Shown: positions 38,405 to 47,785 of the stretch, piece by piece
How the letters are laid out: each line of letters opens with the position of its first letter
Position numbering within the stretch: the first letter of the stretch is position 1
Source: Methylocystis sp. ATCC 49242
GTDB lineage: Bacteria > Pseudomonadota > Alphaproteobacteria > Rhizobiales > Beijerinckiaceae
Assembly (NCBI RefSeq): GCF_000188155.2
Contig: NZ_KE124773.1
Span: 1 to 64,000 of the forward strand
Direction: 5' to 3'
DNA: 64,000 bases
Position numbers and translations under genes: made by a program
The notes under the pieces: model-generated
Database searches by the model: none
What the model was told of the DNA's origin: nothing
What the model saw: the letters and a program-made list of their open reading frames with translations, nothing else

Positions 38405-38611
38405 TTAGACGTCGTGTTTTTCTGAATTATCAGGGGCCTTGTCGTGATGGTGGCCGTGACCGTGATGCATGAAGAGATGCATCAGAGGGCACGCGAGCAC
38501 GACCAGGAATGGCAAGGCGTCGAGAACGTGCCGCCAATGCCAGTAAAGGACGAAGGCGGCAGCTAAAGCGTAGAGCGCCAACAAAGGCGCTTTCGAGAGA
38601 GAAAATTTCAT
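38405..38611 (-). CDS. DUF2933 small His-rich membrane protein
   Basis: A 68-residue protein with two membrane helices ([19 protein letters not shown] and [16 protein letters not shown]) and a His-rich tail (HHGHGHHHD), the standard DUF2933 pattern. These proteins lie next to copper ATPases in many proteobacteria. Here it is 77 bases upstream of copA on the same strand. The His tail may bind metal ions; function unproven. Confidence 0.85.
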   Translation of the reverse strand: MKFSLSKAPLLALYALAAAFVLYWHWRHVLDALPFLVVLACPLMHLFMHHGHGHHHDKAPDNSEKHDV

Positions 38612-38817
38612 AATCGGCCCCTTAGAGAGGAGATAAGATCGTTGACGCCGGACAGACTAGCCGATCGCCCGTCGGGAAGCCATGGAGTGTCAAGGCGATA
38701 GGGGCCCTAGTGCTCGATCGAGCGAAGCGAATCGCACCGGATCGGCCAAGCGTCGCCGCCCCTTCTGTGGCGCCTTTCGGTCGCCACAAGCCGCGAGCCG
38801 CAGCAGCGTGAAATTGT

Positions 38818-39050
38818 TTCGGCTACGCGGAACGCGTCATTGGCGGCTATTATCTCGACGTCATGCCGGACCGCAGCGCCCTAGCGCGTTACGGCCTCAT
38901 GATCGGCAACGTGCAGGAGGTTATCTCGACCGCACTGGGCGGAGAGACGATAACGAATAACGACAACGGTCGAGGGGCGGGACCGCTATGGCGTCAATAT
39001 TCGCTATCCGCGCGATTTCCGCTCAAAGCTGATTTCGGCCCTCTCTGCAG
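38818..39050 (+). pseudogene. Fragment of a third cusA gene
   Basis: Pieces read YAERVIGGYYLDVMPDRSAL, ARYGLMIGNVQEVISTALGG, then after a frameshift VEGRDRYGVNIRYPRDFRS. They match the intact CusA at about nt 34550-34745 (YAERVMGGYYLDITPDRSAL and so on) with many substitutions. The segment is about 230 bases, has no start and no end of the gene, and carries a frameshift near the ETITN region. It is a relic of a further Cus pump. Confidence 0.8.
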
Positions 39051-39059
39051 CTGACAGCG

Positions 39060-39262
39060 CAAATAGTGCTGCTCAACATCATCGACGAGTTCCCGCGCGA
39101 GGCCCTTGCGATTCGCATCCATCGCGAACACTCTCCGCGTCGGCGTTTGGTGTGATCGCCGAGCTGTTCATCCTTCGGGGCGCCTCAGGCGCCATTCCAA
39201 CGAGGTGCGGCTGCATTCGTCGCTTGGAAATCGACCGCAAGAGCCGCCCGCGCTGCTCGCTG
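39060..39262 (+). pseudogene. IS3-family transposase (OrfB) remnant
   Basis: Two blocks of an IS3-type integrase remain. The first reads LLNIIDEFPREALAIRIHRE and then, in a shifted frame, VIAELFILRGAS (compare DEFTRECLAI...LFILRG in intact elements). The second reads NEVRLHSSLGNRP, the usual C-terminal motif. The catalytic middle is deleted. It directly follows the cusA fragment, so transposition probably broke this locus. Confidence 0.7.
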
Positions 39263-39382
39263 TGCGCCACGGCGCTACCTCGACCAGCTCCGCCGTGCCC
39301 TCAGCGGCTGGCCCGAAAGCCGGCTATGAACTAACATTCCAACCGGATAACGCCAGGTGGCTGCCCCGGCGACAGGAACAAC

Positions 39383-41122
39383 ATGGTTGAAGCCATTGTT
39401 ACAACCAAAGCCGACGCCAAGCTTCTGCGACATTTTGCAAAGCTCTCCTTCGGTTTCTGGACCGGCCCGACGCGCAGAACGGCCGCCTTATTTGTTTTGG
39501 GCCTCTTCGGCTGCCTTGTCCTGAACCTCATCCCAGCCATCGCGGTGAACCGATGGAACAAGTTTTTTTTCGACGCGCTGCAGAACAGGGACCATCGCCT
39601 GATCTTATTCAGCATCGGCCTCATGCTCGTGCTCGCCTTGATCTCTGCGTCGACGAGCGTCGCATTGCTGCAAATGCGCATGCGCTTCCAGTTGCGCTGG
39701 CGAGAGTGGCTGACGCGGACGCTTGTGCGGCGGTGGATGGAGCGCCGGCGCTTTTATCAGCTCAGCGTCCTCCGTCTCGTCGATAATCCGGAAGCACGCA
39801 TCGCCGAGGACGGGCGTATTGCCATCGAGCTCTTCGTCGACTTTGCGACTGGCGTCACAAATGCTCTGCTCATGGCGGCCTCTTTCGTCAGCGTGTTGTG
39901 GTTCATCGGCGGCTCGCTGACCTTCTGGGGCGTCACGATCCCCGGTTACCTTGTGATTGCGGTCGTGATCTATTCCGCCTGCACGTCTTATGGAATGCTG
40001 CTTCTGGGCCGTCCGCTCGTCGCACGCGTCGAGGGGAAAGCGGCCGCTGAGGCGGATTTCCGCTTTGAGCTCTCGCACACGCGCGAGAATGCCGAAACGA
40101 TCGCGCTAATCGGCGGCGACGACGCCGAGCGAGAGCTGCACTGTGCGAGATTTGATCACGTCGCCTTGCGATGGATTGACGTGATTGGACGGCAGGCTCG
40201 CATGCTGTTCTTGTCAAGCGGCAATAACGTTCTCGCGCCGGTCATACCACTCATGCTTGGCGCACCCAAGTATCTAGCCGGCGAAATGTCGCTCGGCGAT
40301 CTCATGCAAGCGGCGGCTGCCTTCATACAGGTGCAATTGGCGCTCAACTGGCTGGCCGACAATTCGATGCGCCTCGCCGACTGGTTCGCGTCAGCGCGGC
40401 GCGTCGCCACGCTCGACCTCTTCTTCGATAGCCTCGACGAGCTCGCGATCGGGGCCGAGGAGAAGATGATTGATCTCGGCTTCAGCGACGATGGCGCCTT
40501 GCATCTCTGTGGTCTCTCGATCGCCCAGCACGACGGCACACTTATGCTCGCGGACACCGATGCCGTGATTGAACGCGGCGAGAAAGTCCTCGTGAAGGGA
40601 GAGTCCGGCGCCGGCAAGAGCACGCTGATCCGCGCGATTGCCGGTTTGTGGCCCTGGGGCAGCGGCCGCATTCTCCGTCCAAAGGATGCATGCATCGCTT
40701 TCATGCCGCAGCAGCCATACCTGCCGCGGGGCACGCTGCGCGATGCGCTCGACTATCCCCACGACAACACCCCACCGGACCCGGCGCGCATCGAAAAGAT
40801 CCTCACCGCCTGTGGCCTGGGTCATCTCGTGTCACGCCTGGACGAGGAGCAGAGCTGGTCCGATGTGCTCTCCGGCGGCGAGCAGCAGCAGCTTGGCTTC
40901 GCGCGGGTGCTGCTGAGGCCGCCCGACATCATCATCATGGACGAACCCACCTCGGCGCTCGACGACCTCAGCCAAACCCGGCTGATGGAATTGCTCAGCG
41001 AAGGGCTGCCTGGCTCGACCATTGTCCATGCCGCGCGCCGCAATCTGGATAAGCGATTCTACAATCGCGAGATTCAGCTCAAGGCTAGATCCGCGTCCAC
41101 AAACGCCAATGGAGCTAGATAA
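39383..41122 (+). CDS. SbmA/BacA-like ABC transporter (fused permease-ATPase), copy 1
   Basis: A 579-residue half transporter of the ABC_membrane_2 group: about six N-terminal helices with the EAA-like region NPEARIAEDGRIAIELFVDF, then an ATPase. Walker A is GESGAGKST at 406-414, the signature is LSGGEQQQLGFARVLL, and Walker B is IIIMDEPTSALDD. All catalytic motifs are intact. AGGAA precedes the ATG. Relatives import peptides or vitamin B12 or export unknown substrates. Its location next to glucan hydrolases, together with a second paralog at 44713, suggests a shared locus, but the substrate is not known. Confidence 0.88.
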   Translation: MVEAIVTTKADAKLLRHFAKLSFGFWTGPTRRTAALFVLGLFGCLVLNLIPAIAVNRWNKFFFDALQNRDHRLILFSIGLMLVLALISASTSVALLQMRMRFQLRWREWLTRTLVRRWMERRRFYQLSVLRLVDNPEARIAEDGRIAIELFVDFATGVTNALLMAASFVSVLWFIGGSLTFWGVTIPGYLVIAVVIYSACTSYGMLLLGRPLVARVEGKAAAEADFRFELSHTRENAETIALIGGDDAERELHCARFDHVALRWIDVIGRQARMLFLSSGNNVLAPVIPLMLGAPKYLAGEMSLGDLMQAAAAFIQVQLALNWLADNSMRLADWFASARRVATLDLFFDSLDELAIGAEEKMIDLGFSDDGALHLCGLSIAQHDGTLMLADTDAVIERGEKVLVKGESGAGKSTLIRAIAGLWPWGSGRILRPKDACIAFMPQQPYLPRGTLRDALDYPHDNTPPDPARIEKILTACGLGHLVSRLDEEQSWSDVLSGGEQQQLGFARVLLRPPDIIIMDEPTSALDDLSQTRLMELLSEGLPGSTIVHAARRNLDKRFYNREIQLKARSASTNANGAR

Positions 41123-41465
41123 TAGTAACCGCATTAGAATGCTAGGCAACAAACCTTCCATATGCCAGATGCGAGCGACAGAAAGCCCGGGAAGCGCGCT
41201 TGGATCTCGCGTTTACAGCCATGCTAAAAACATGGCCTCCTGGCATTACGACATCAGCGCCCCTTAGACAAAATTTGGATTAAGGAACGGAAGTTTTCTG
41301 GCTCACGTAGCCCTTCAGAAGTCGTGCCGGGTAAGCAGATGACTGACGGGGCAACGGGGAAAGATTGCTGGGCCTCCCAAATAGGCTGGAGAATTCTTTT
41401 TGCATAAGACCTCGGGAACAGTAAATCCCTTGGCACGAACTGACGCCCCGCTGTGGCGGGACCGG
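41123..41465. other. Intergenic stretch after the ABC transporter
   Basis: About 340 bases with no supported gene, repeat or hairpin. It lies between the transporter and a ROK-kinase remnant. Confidence 0.4.
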
Positions 41466-41829
41466 CGCGCCTTGATTCATGCGCCGAACTTGCCGAGATG
41501 GGACGCGCCGCCGGCAAAGGGCCGGCAATTATTGCGTACATCACCATTTCAACCGGCGTGAATGGCGTTCGCATTGTCGACGGCGAAATCGACCGCGCCA
41601 CTTATGGTTTCGAAAGTAGCCGGAGCGCATCGCTATAGGCGGCTCTATGCTGAACCAGATAGGCATTCCGATCGATCGAATCCGGTGGCATCTGGAAATC
41701 TTGCCTCGCAAGAATCCGTGGTTGCCAGAGCTTGTCCATGCCGCGCTGGGCGATGTTGGCAGGCTATGGGGTGGGCTGGCCCGCCTCCGCCAACGACGCC
41801 AGCGTCATCACAAGGGTGGGCAATAGCGA
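41466..41829 (+). pseudogene. C-terminal remnant of a ROK-family kinase
   Basis: One frame reads AELAEMGRAAGKGPAIIAYI, then TISTGVNGVRIVDGEID and RATYGFE, the nucleotide-site region of ROK sugar kinases. After a shift it reads GSMLNQIGIPIDRIRWHLEI, then LPELVHAALGDVGRLWGGLA, the usual ROK C-terminus. The N-terminal half is missing. It is convergent with GH15 and overlaps its 3' end. Identification as a glucokinase-like ROK protein is by pattern only. A worse copy is at 27185. Confidence 0.6.
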
Positions 41830-43313
41830 ATGGCCGCCTTTCTGCTCGCGACGGCGGTGATGAAAGCCGCATAGCTCCAGGCCAGATTTTTGGCTGATGT
41901 TTGCGCGCCGGTTGTCTGATCAAATTGCTCCGACAATTCTCCCGAGGCTGGCGTATAGGCCCGCACCATCGCCATGAACATGTCGCCGCGATGCAGGCAC
42001 GCTTTGAATAGCCCTTCTCTCGATAGCGGCTCAACCGCAGCAGTATCGAGGACTTGAGACGATTGGGCGAGCATTTCAGTTAAGAGCCCTGGATTTTGTT
42101 TCGAAATAGGGATCGTGGCGCCGCCGCCGATCGCTTCCGCAAAGCGGAAATAGAATTGCGCCGCGCCGAGCGTAGAAAAATAGTACGCGCCGCCGCTGTA
42201 GTAAACGTCGCCGGCATAACGACCCATGGCGGGAGCGCAATCCGAGCCGCGCCCCTCGTTGATCTGGTACTCTTTTGCGAAAAGCTGTTCGAGCCGACCC
42301 AACGTGGCGAGCGCTTTCGGATCCAGTACGCTGTGTGCGCCATTCGTCCGCGCCGCATGGATCACGCCAAGAGCTACGGCAATGTCGAGGCGCGTCGAAA
42401 CCGCGACGCCCGATGATTCGGATCCGTCGGCGACGCAGCCAACGTAAACTCCCTCATCAGCATCAAAATGATCGTCGAGACGCCGAGCGATTTCTTCGGC
42501 GGCCAATCGGTAATTTCCGGCGCGCGTCCTATCGCCGCTCGCATCCATCCACGCCGCGCCATCAGCGAGCGCGGCAAACTGGACGACCCGCGTGTGGTAA
42601 TGATGAGCGAAACTCTCTTCCCAAAGGTCGAAGCAAGGCTCCTCCCAATGCCGAAGCGTGTAGTCGAGATCGTGTTCGAGGAGCGCCCTTATGGCAGCCT
42701 CATCCGCGCGTTCACGAAATGCCTCGAGCCGCCAGGAACGCAAGACGCTAAGGGCGCGCAGCGCCGGGCCGTCATTTTGCGGGCGAGCCCATCTGATTAT
42801 GTCCAGTGTGCCGTCAGGATTGTAACGAGCCTCCCCGAGCGTGCGATCGCCGTGAATTTGATTAAGTTCGTCCTCGGTTCGAGCGTGTTCGAGAAATGAT
42901 GGATCAATCGCCCGCCGAACCTTGCCAGAAGAAAAAGCGCGACCGTCGAGCTGACAAAGTCCAAGGCTAAAGTTCACGAAGTCGACAAGATGCTCGATCG
43001 CGTTCGATTCGAGCGTCTGCTCCGCAATCAGCACGCGCAAGGCGTCAATGATAATTGCCGAGTCACGCAACCAATGAAAAAAATAATCTGGATTTGGATC
43101 ATAAGAAGCGAGCTCGGGCGAAGCCAGCACGGATCCCCGCGCCGGCCGAATGGCCTGACCAAAATGCGGCCGCTCCTTGATGAGATCCGTCGCGGAAACG
43201 GCTCGAAGCATGGCTTCGACGGAAAATCTGTATTGGCGCGCCATCCACTCGCAAAGCGCGCTGTTCGAGCTGTTCGCTTGTTGGTCGCCCCTTGAAACTT
43301 GCGAGATTCCCAT
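41808..43313 (-). CDS. GH15 glucoamylase-like glycosidase
   Basis: The start at 43313 is set by a GAGG box just after the preceding gene's stop; the longer frame to 43697 only shadows that gene. The 501-residue protein is a GH15 (alpha/alpha)6 barrel: YFFHWLRDSAIIIDALR, RYNPDG with RPQNDGPALRA, CFDLWEES (proposed acid at Glu232/233) and SGELSEQF (proposed base Glu459/462). No signal peptide is visible. It would release glucose from alpha-glucans; some GH15 members act on trehalose or other alpha-glucosides. It forms a unit with the GH144 gene eight bases upstream. Confidence 0.88.
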   Translation of the reverse strand: MGISQVSRGDQQANSSNSALCEWMARQYRFSVEAMLRAVSATDLIKERPHFGQAIRPARGSVLASPELASYDPNPDYFFHWLRDSAIIIDALRVLIAEQTLESNAIEHLVDFVNFSLGLCQLDGRAFSSGKVRRAIDPSFLEHARTEDELNQIHGDRTLGEARYNPDGTLDIIRWARPQNDGPALRALSVLRSWRLEAFRERADEAAIRALLEHDLDYTLRHWEEPCFDLWEESFAHHYHTRVVQFAALADGAAWMDASGDRTRAGNYRLAAEEIARRLDDHFDADEGVYVGCVADGSESSGVAVSTRLDIAVALGVIHAARTNGAHSVLDPKALATLGRLEQLFAKEYQINEGRGSDCAPAMGRYAGDVYYSGGAYYFSTLGAAQFYFRFAEAIGGGATIPISKQNPGLLTEMLAQSSQVLDTAAVEPLSREGLFKACLHRGDMFMAMVRAYTPASGELSEQFDQTTGAQTSAKNLAWSYAAFITAVASRKAAIRYCPPL

Positions 43314-43321
43314 ATCAAGCC

Positions 43322-44677
43322 TCAGGTTACATCTCCGCTGCGAAATCCCAGTCGGCGCAAACCCGCCTGCACGTCGGGATCTTTCATGAACAGGCTCCAT
43401 AACAGGCCTGTTCGGTAATTTTCGATCATCGCAACGATAGGGCCCTGATTGATCGCGGAATAACACTTCGAAAACCAGTTGATATCCACGCTGAACGCAT
43501 CGGCGAAGCCGAAACGACCCCAAAGTTTGCCGCCAAGTCGTTCGTAAAAATGCCGCATGGCGCGAAGCGCCGCATCCGGCGCATAGGGAAAGCTGGACAA
43601 AGCCGCGGTCGGCGAAATGACGCCGTTGTCTTCGTCGGGCGCGTGCCGCCTGCAACACCGCCCTGCGACATTTCCGCACCCATAACCACAACCGCAAGTG
43701 AATTCATCAGGCATATGCACGTTGTAGCCCTCTGGGTCGTCACTCGCCGTAAGTCCCCAGCAGGACGGTCCGTAACCCTTGTGTTGTCCCGGATTGTGAA
43801 CGCAATGTTCAAAATTGATTTGCACATGATGTGTATTCTGTCGCCAGTAATCGGCATAAATGTCCTTGAGTCCCCGCGGATCCAGGCCGCAAAATGAATA
43901 ATGGCTGAAGAACAGCGGTCCGCCAAAAGGGGGGCCGAGCGGTAGTTCGACGCCATAGTAGCCTTTGCCGTTCAAAAAGCCGCGGCCCTGCGCCCAACCG
44001 TCGTGATAGACGGACGCGTCGATTGCATAGCGCGGCGACGCCGCGGCGAGCACATAAGTCAATAGGCATTCATTCCAGCCGCGTATTTCATGGGCGAGGC
44101 TGAAGCCATTATTGGGACTCCAATGCCAATTCAACACACTGCGTCCATCTCGAGTGTGCCAGTTCCACTCCACGTCACGCCACAAACAGGTGATGCGTTC
44201 GCGCAGACGTTTTTCAACCTCGTTGTCCTGATCGAAATACTGCCGCGCGCACAGCAAGCCTTGAAAGAGCAGCGAGGTCTCGACGATGTCGCCGCCATCG
44301 TCCTTCCGGCTGAAAGGTATAACGGCGCCGGTGCTTCCATTCATGAAGTGCGGAAAATGGCCGTGAAAACAGGGCGCGCGCTCCAGCAGATCTAGCATGA
44401 GCATCAGGCGTGTCGCTGCGCTCTCGCGGGAAATCCACGCCCGCGATGACGCAACGATAATGGCCATGACGCCGAATCCTGACCCGCCGATCGCGACGAT
44501 GTCATTTTCAGGGTCCGAAAGAACGCCGACGTTGTCGCGCGCGAGGCCGCTGGCCGGATGCGCTCCATCCCAGAAGTAGAGAAACGTCTGTCGCTGCACG
44601 AGCTCGAGCAACGCCGCATCTGACAGGGTCGCCTCTTCTCGTCCGGAGTCTTCACGTTCCATAGCGGTTGTCATCAT
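43322..44677 (-). CDS. GH144-like glucoamylase-family protein (putative beta-1,2-glucanase)
   Basis: The start at 44677 has AGGAG five bases upstream; the longer frame overlaps the next gene. The 451-residue product follows the COG5368/GH144 pattern: FLYFWDGAHPASGLARD, GGSGFGVMAI, ALSSFPYAPDAAL and GFADAFSVDINWFSKCYSAI near the end. GH144 enzymes act on beta-1,2-glucans such as cyclic or osmoregulated periplasmic glucans. An unusual Cys-rich stretch (CGCGYGC, then RCC) lies at about 328-342. No signal peptide is seen. It is adjacent to a GH15 gene and near GH3 and ABC genes. Confidence 0.82.
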   Translation of the reverse strand: MMTTAMEREDSGREEATLSDAALLELVQRQTFLYFWDGAHPASGLARDNVGVLSDPENDIVAIGGSGFGVMAIIVASSRAWISRESAATRLMLMLDLLERAPCFHGHFPHFMNGSTGAVIPFSRKDDGGDIVETSLLFQGLLCARQYFDQDNEVEKRLRERITCLWRDVEWNWHTRDGRSVLNWHWSPNNGFSLAHEIRGWNECLLTYVLAAASPRYAIDASVYHDGWAQGRGFLNGKGYYGVELPLGPPFGGPLFFSHYSFCGLDPRGLKDIYADYWRQNTHHVQINFEHCVHNPGQHKGYGPSCWGLTASDDPEGYNVHMPDEFTCGCGYGCGNVAGRCCRRHAPDEDNGVISPTAALSSFPYAPDAALRAMRHFYERLGGKLWGRFGFADAFSVDINWFSKCYSAINQGPIVAMIENYRTGLLWSLFMKDPDVQAGLRRLGFRSGDVT

Positions 44678-44712
44678 CGAGACTCCTGTTCGGCCCTTGC
44701 GGTCCTGTCGCG

Positions 44713-46539
44713 TTAGTACGGGCTCGCGAAAGCGGCATGCTCGGGGTTCGGCGGCGAAAGACATGGCAGGCACGGGCGCGCCAAACATCGGCCATGCGGA
44801 TTCTTGCTCAGATACAGTATGCGCGTGTAAAATTTGTCTTGGGCCTGAGGCCCGCTGATATGAACCAAGGCCGTTGTCGCTAATTCCTTCTCGAAGATCT
44901 CGAATAGCGTTTTGCGCGCCGCCGCAGGTAGCGATTCAATCGCTTCATCGACGATGACCCAGCGCGGCTTATGTAACAGAACGCGCGCGAAGGCGAGGCT
45001 TTGCTGCTCCGGCTCGGTCAGCTCCTTATCCCACCGCGCGAGGCGATCAAGCCAACATGACAGATGTGCGAGTCCGATTCGCGCCAGGACGTCGTGGAAC
45101 TCAGCCTCCGTAAAGCTGTGGAGGGGCGCCGGGTAAGCAAGCACTTCGCGCAATGCGCCTTCGGGAAGATAGGGCCGCTTCGGCAGGAACATCATGCGCT
45201 GCGACAAGGGCAAACTAATTCTGCCGCTTCCCCAAAGCCATAGGCCCGCTATGGCCCTAAAGAGGTTCGTCTTGCCTGAGCCCGGCGCGCCAACGATCAA
45301 GACACGGGCGGGAGCGTCAATCTCGACATGCGATTCATTCAACTCCGTGCAACCCGAAGGGGAGACGACGCACACATCATTCAGCCGTAGCTTTTCCTCG
45401 CGTGCTGTCACAAGATCAACGCCGGCCTCTCCCTCGCCAACCTTATCCATCATCGTTAATGCATAACGAAACCCGCCGACACGGAAAAGCGTCGCCCGCC
45501 AATCGGCGATAACGCCAAAATTGTCGACGAACCAGCGCAAGGATTGCTGGACTTGGTTGAACGCCCCGACCGCCATGAGCAACCCGCCGAACGAAAGCTT
45601 TCCCGAAAAATATGCCGGGGCCGCCACGACAATCGGCGCCGCGATCGTGAACCATCCGTAACCAGCGGTTACCCAAGTAAGGTTCGTCGTCGCGCCCACG
45701 AGTCGTCGCAGAATGTCGGTGAGGCGTCCAAGTTTCTGATCAAGGCGATCTTTCTCTTCTGTCTCGCCGCGATAAACCGCGATTCCATCCTTATGTTCAT
45801 TGACATGGACGAGGGAAAATCGCAGGTCCGACTCGCGGGCGTAACGCTCCGCATTGAGATGGATGAGGGGCCGGCCCACGCGCCAACTCGCCCACGACGC
45901 CGCTCCAGCGTAAAGAAGCGCGGACCACACCATATAACCAGGGACAGAAAAGCTTTTGCCCTCCAACTCGAACGTCACTCCTGCCGACAGACCCCACAGA
46001 ACTCCGATGAAGCTCGCGAGGAGAAGCGCCGCCTGGAACAGGCCGACGCCCAGATCTGTCGAGAGTTCGGCCAAGTGGCGAGCGTCTTCGTGGATACGCT
46101 GATCCGGATTCTCTCCAATGTCGCCCATTCCCGCGAGCAGAAAGGCCCGTTTCGGCATGAGCCACTGCGCGAACAGGTCTCGCGTCAATCCTATCCGCAA
46201 CTTCAGCTTCGCCAACTGATTGAGCCAGGTCTGGGCCACGTTTAGCACCAGGAGTGCGCCAGCGAGCCAGGCGAACACGAGCAACTGCGCGCCGAATGCG
46301 CCTAGATCCTTACGGGAGAGCGCGTCGTAAAACGGTTCGTTCCACGCATTCAGCCTGATCTGTGCATAGGCGGTCGACGCGACGACGACGACGAGTCCTC
46401 CGCCGATCAAAAACAATTGGCCGAGCTCGCGTGAGCCATAGTAGGCCCGGAATATCGTTGCGATCTGGGCGGCCAGTCCGTCGCCGGGGCTGGACCGGTC
46501 GGCGATGCTTCGATTCGTTGTCTCAACCTGCTCCGCCAT
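44713..46539 (-). CDS. SbmA/BacA-like ABC transporter, copy 2, with degenerate ATPase motifs
   Basis: A 608-residue protein of the same ABC_membrane_2 type as the gene at 39383, with the family membrane core (NPDQRIHEDARHLAELSTDL). Its ATPase half has Walker A GAPGSGKTN. The signature is changed to LTEPEQQSLAFAR (normally LSGGEQQ), and Walker B reads VIVDEAIESL, without the usual EPTSALD context (catalytic Glu still present). ATP hydrolysis may be slow, or this half may pair with another. It lies upstream of GH144 with a 35-base gap. Length and membrane part are intact. Confidence 0.85.
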   Translation of the reverse strand: MAEQVETTNRSIADRSSPGDGLAAQIATIFRAYYGSRELGQLFLIGGGLVVVVASTAYAQIRLNAWNEPFYDALSRKDLGAFGAQLLVFAWLAGALLVLNVAQTWLNQLAKLKLRIGLTRDLFAQWLMPKRAFLLAGMGDIGENPDQRIHEDARHLAELSTDLGVGLFQAALLLASFIGVLWGLSAGVTFELEGKSFSVPGYMVWSALLYAGAASWASWRVGRPLIHLNAERYARESDLRFSLVHVNEHKDGIAVYRGETEEKDRLDQKLGRLTDILRRLVGATTNLTWVTAGYGWFTIAAPIVVAAPAYFSGKLSFGGLLMAVGAFNQVQQSLRWFVDNFGVIADWRATLFRVGGFRYALTMMDKVGEGEAGVDLVTAREEKLRLNDVCVVSPSGCTELNESHVEIDAPARVLIVGAPGSGKTNLFRAIAGLWLWGSGRISLPLSQRMMFLPKRPYLPEGALREVLAYPAPLHSFTEAEFHDVLARIGLAHLSCWLDRLARWDKELTEPEQQSLAFARVLLHKPRWVIVDEAIESLPAAARKTLFEIFEKELATTALVHISGPQAQDKFYTRILYLSKNPHGRCLARPCLPCLSPPNPEHAAFASPY

Positions 46540-46721
46540 CGATCCTTACCCCCGTCCGCTGGCGCCGGTACGATAAGACGAGTTTTATGAGAAGGAGATG
46601 GAACAGCGTTTCGTAAAAGCGCCCGCCATCGCTATCAAATTTGGGGATTCACCCCCCCCCGCTCTTGACCGACAAGATCAAGGGGAAGATTTGGTCGACC
46701 CAAACAAAGTCGAGCATCGCC

Positions 46722-47756
46722 ATGAATTACGTCGACTCCCTTCTCGCCAGTATGACCCTTGAAGAAAAAGTCGGCCAGCTCAATCTTATCGCGGCGGGAC
46801 AGGCCGTGACAGGACCAAATCGTACCTGCGGAACGACCGACGATGTTCGAGCGGGAAGGATTGGCGGCGTCTTCAATCTTTGGGGCCGGGAAGAGATCAA
46901 CAGCTTTCAGAAGGTCGCGGTCGAGGAAAGCAGGCTGGCGATCCCCCTCCTTTTCGGTCTCGATGTCCTGCATGGATATAAAACGATCTTCCCTATTCCG
47001 CTGGCCGAAGCCTGCGCGTTCGATCCTCGCCTTTGGGAGCGGACGGCGCGCGTGGCGGCTGAGGAGGCGGCAATCGATGGAATCGATTTGACGTTCGCGC
47101 CGATGCTCGACGTCGCGCGCGACCCGCGGTGGGGCCGGATCGCGGAAAGCCCGGGGGAAGACCCACTGGTCGCGGCGAGGTTCGCCGAAGCGAAAATTCG
47201 CGGTTTTCAGGGACGAAATTTGGCCGCGGAAACCTCGATCGCCGCGACCGCCAAACATTTTTGCGCCGGCGGCGCCGCCACGGCCGGGCGCGACTATGCG
47301 GCGGCGGATATTTCTGAGCGTTCGCTGCACGAAGTCTACCTGCCCCCTTTTCAAGCTGCGGTCGCCGCGGACTGCGCTGCGATCATGCCCGCCTTTAACA
47401 GTGTGGCCGGCGTCCCTATGACCGCACATGCAGCGCTTTTGCGCGGATTTCTCAGATGTAAGCTCGGTTTTGATGGCGTCATCATCAGCGACTACGCGGC
47501 GATCGCGGAACTTGTTCGACACGGCGTTGCGAAAGATCTGATCGACGCGGCGGCGCTTGCTTTGAGGGCGGGCGTTGATATTGATATGGCGAGCGGGGCC
47601 TACGTTCGCTACCTGCCCGAAGCGATGGCGCGCGGCCTGGTCGAACACGAAGATATCGACTCCGCGGTGCGGCGCGTTCTTAAGCTTAAGCAGCGTCTTG
47701 GTCTATTCGACAATCCGTATAAACCTGTCGCGCCAAAGGCAAAATTTGCGCAGGCC
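46722..47756 (+). pseudogene. bglX: GH3 beta-glucosidase, 5' part (split by IS3)
   Basis: The ATG at 46722 (MNYVDSLLASMTLEEKVGQL) opens a GH3 (alpha/beta) domain. Conserved GPNRTCG, FGLDVLHGYKTIFPIPLAEA, DLTFAPMLDVARDPRWGR, KHFCAGGA and the nucleophile Asp257 in FDGVIISDYAAI are present. The frame enters the IS3 element after NPYKPVAPKAKFAQA. The continuation is at 49011. Before the insertion the protein would have been about 710 residues, normal for BglX. A truncated N-terminal domain could still be made but would lack the C-terminal half. Confidence 0.88.
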
Positions 47757-47785
47757 TGGAGTGGGCCCCTCGGGCCGGGCAGAGG

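Noticed and set aside
43314..43697. N-terminal 128-residue extension of the GH15 gene
   Set aside because: This part overlaps the GH144 coding sequence in another frame and is Arg/Cys-rich without domain; a good start with GAGG exists at 43313.
46635..47648. A 337-residue minus-strand frame opposite the GH3 gene
   Set aside because: The plus-strand frame has all GH3 motifs; the antisense frame has none and no ribosome-binding site.
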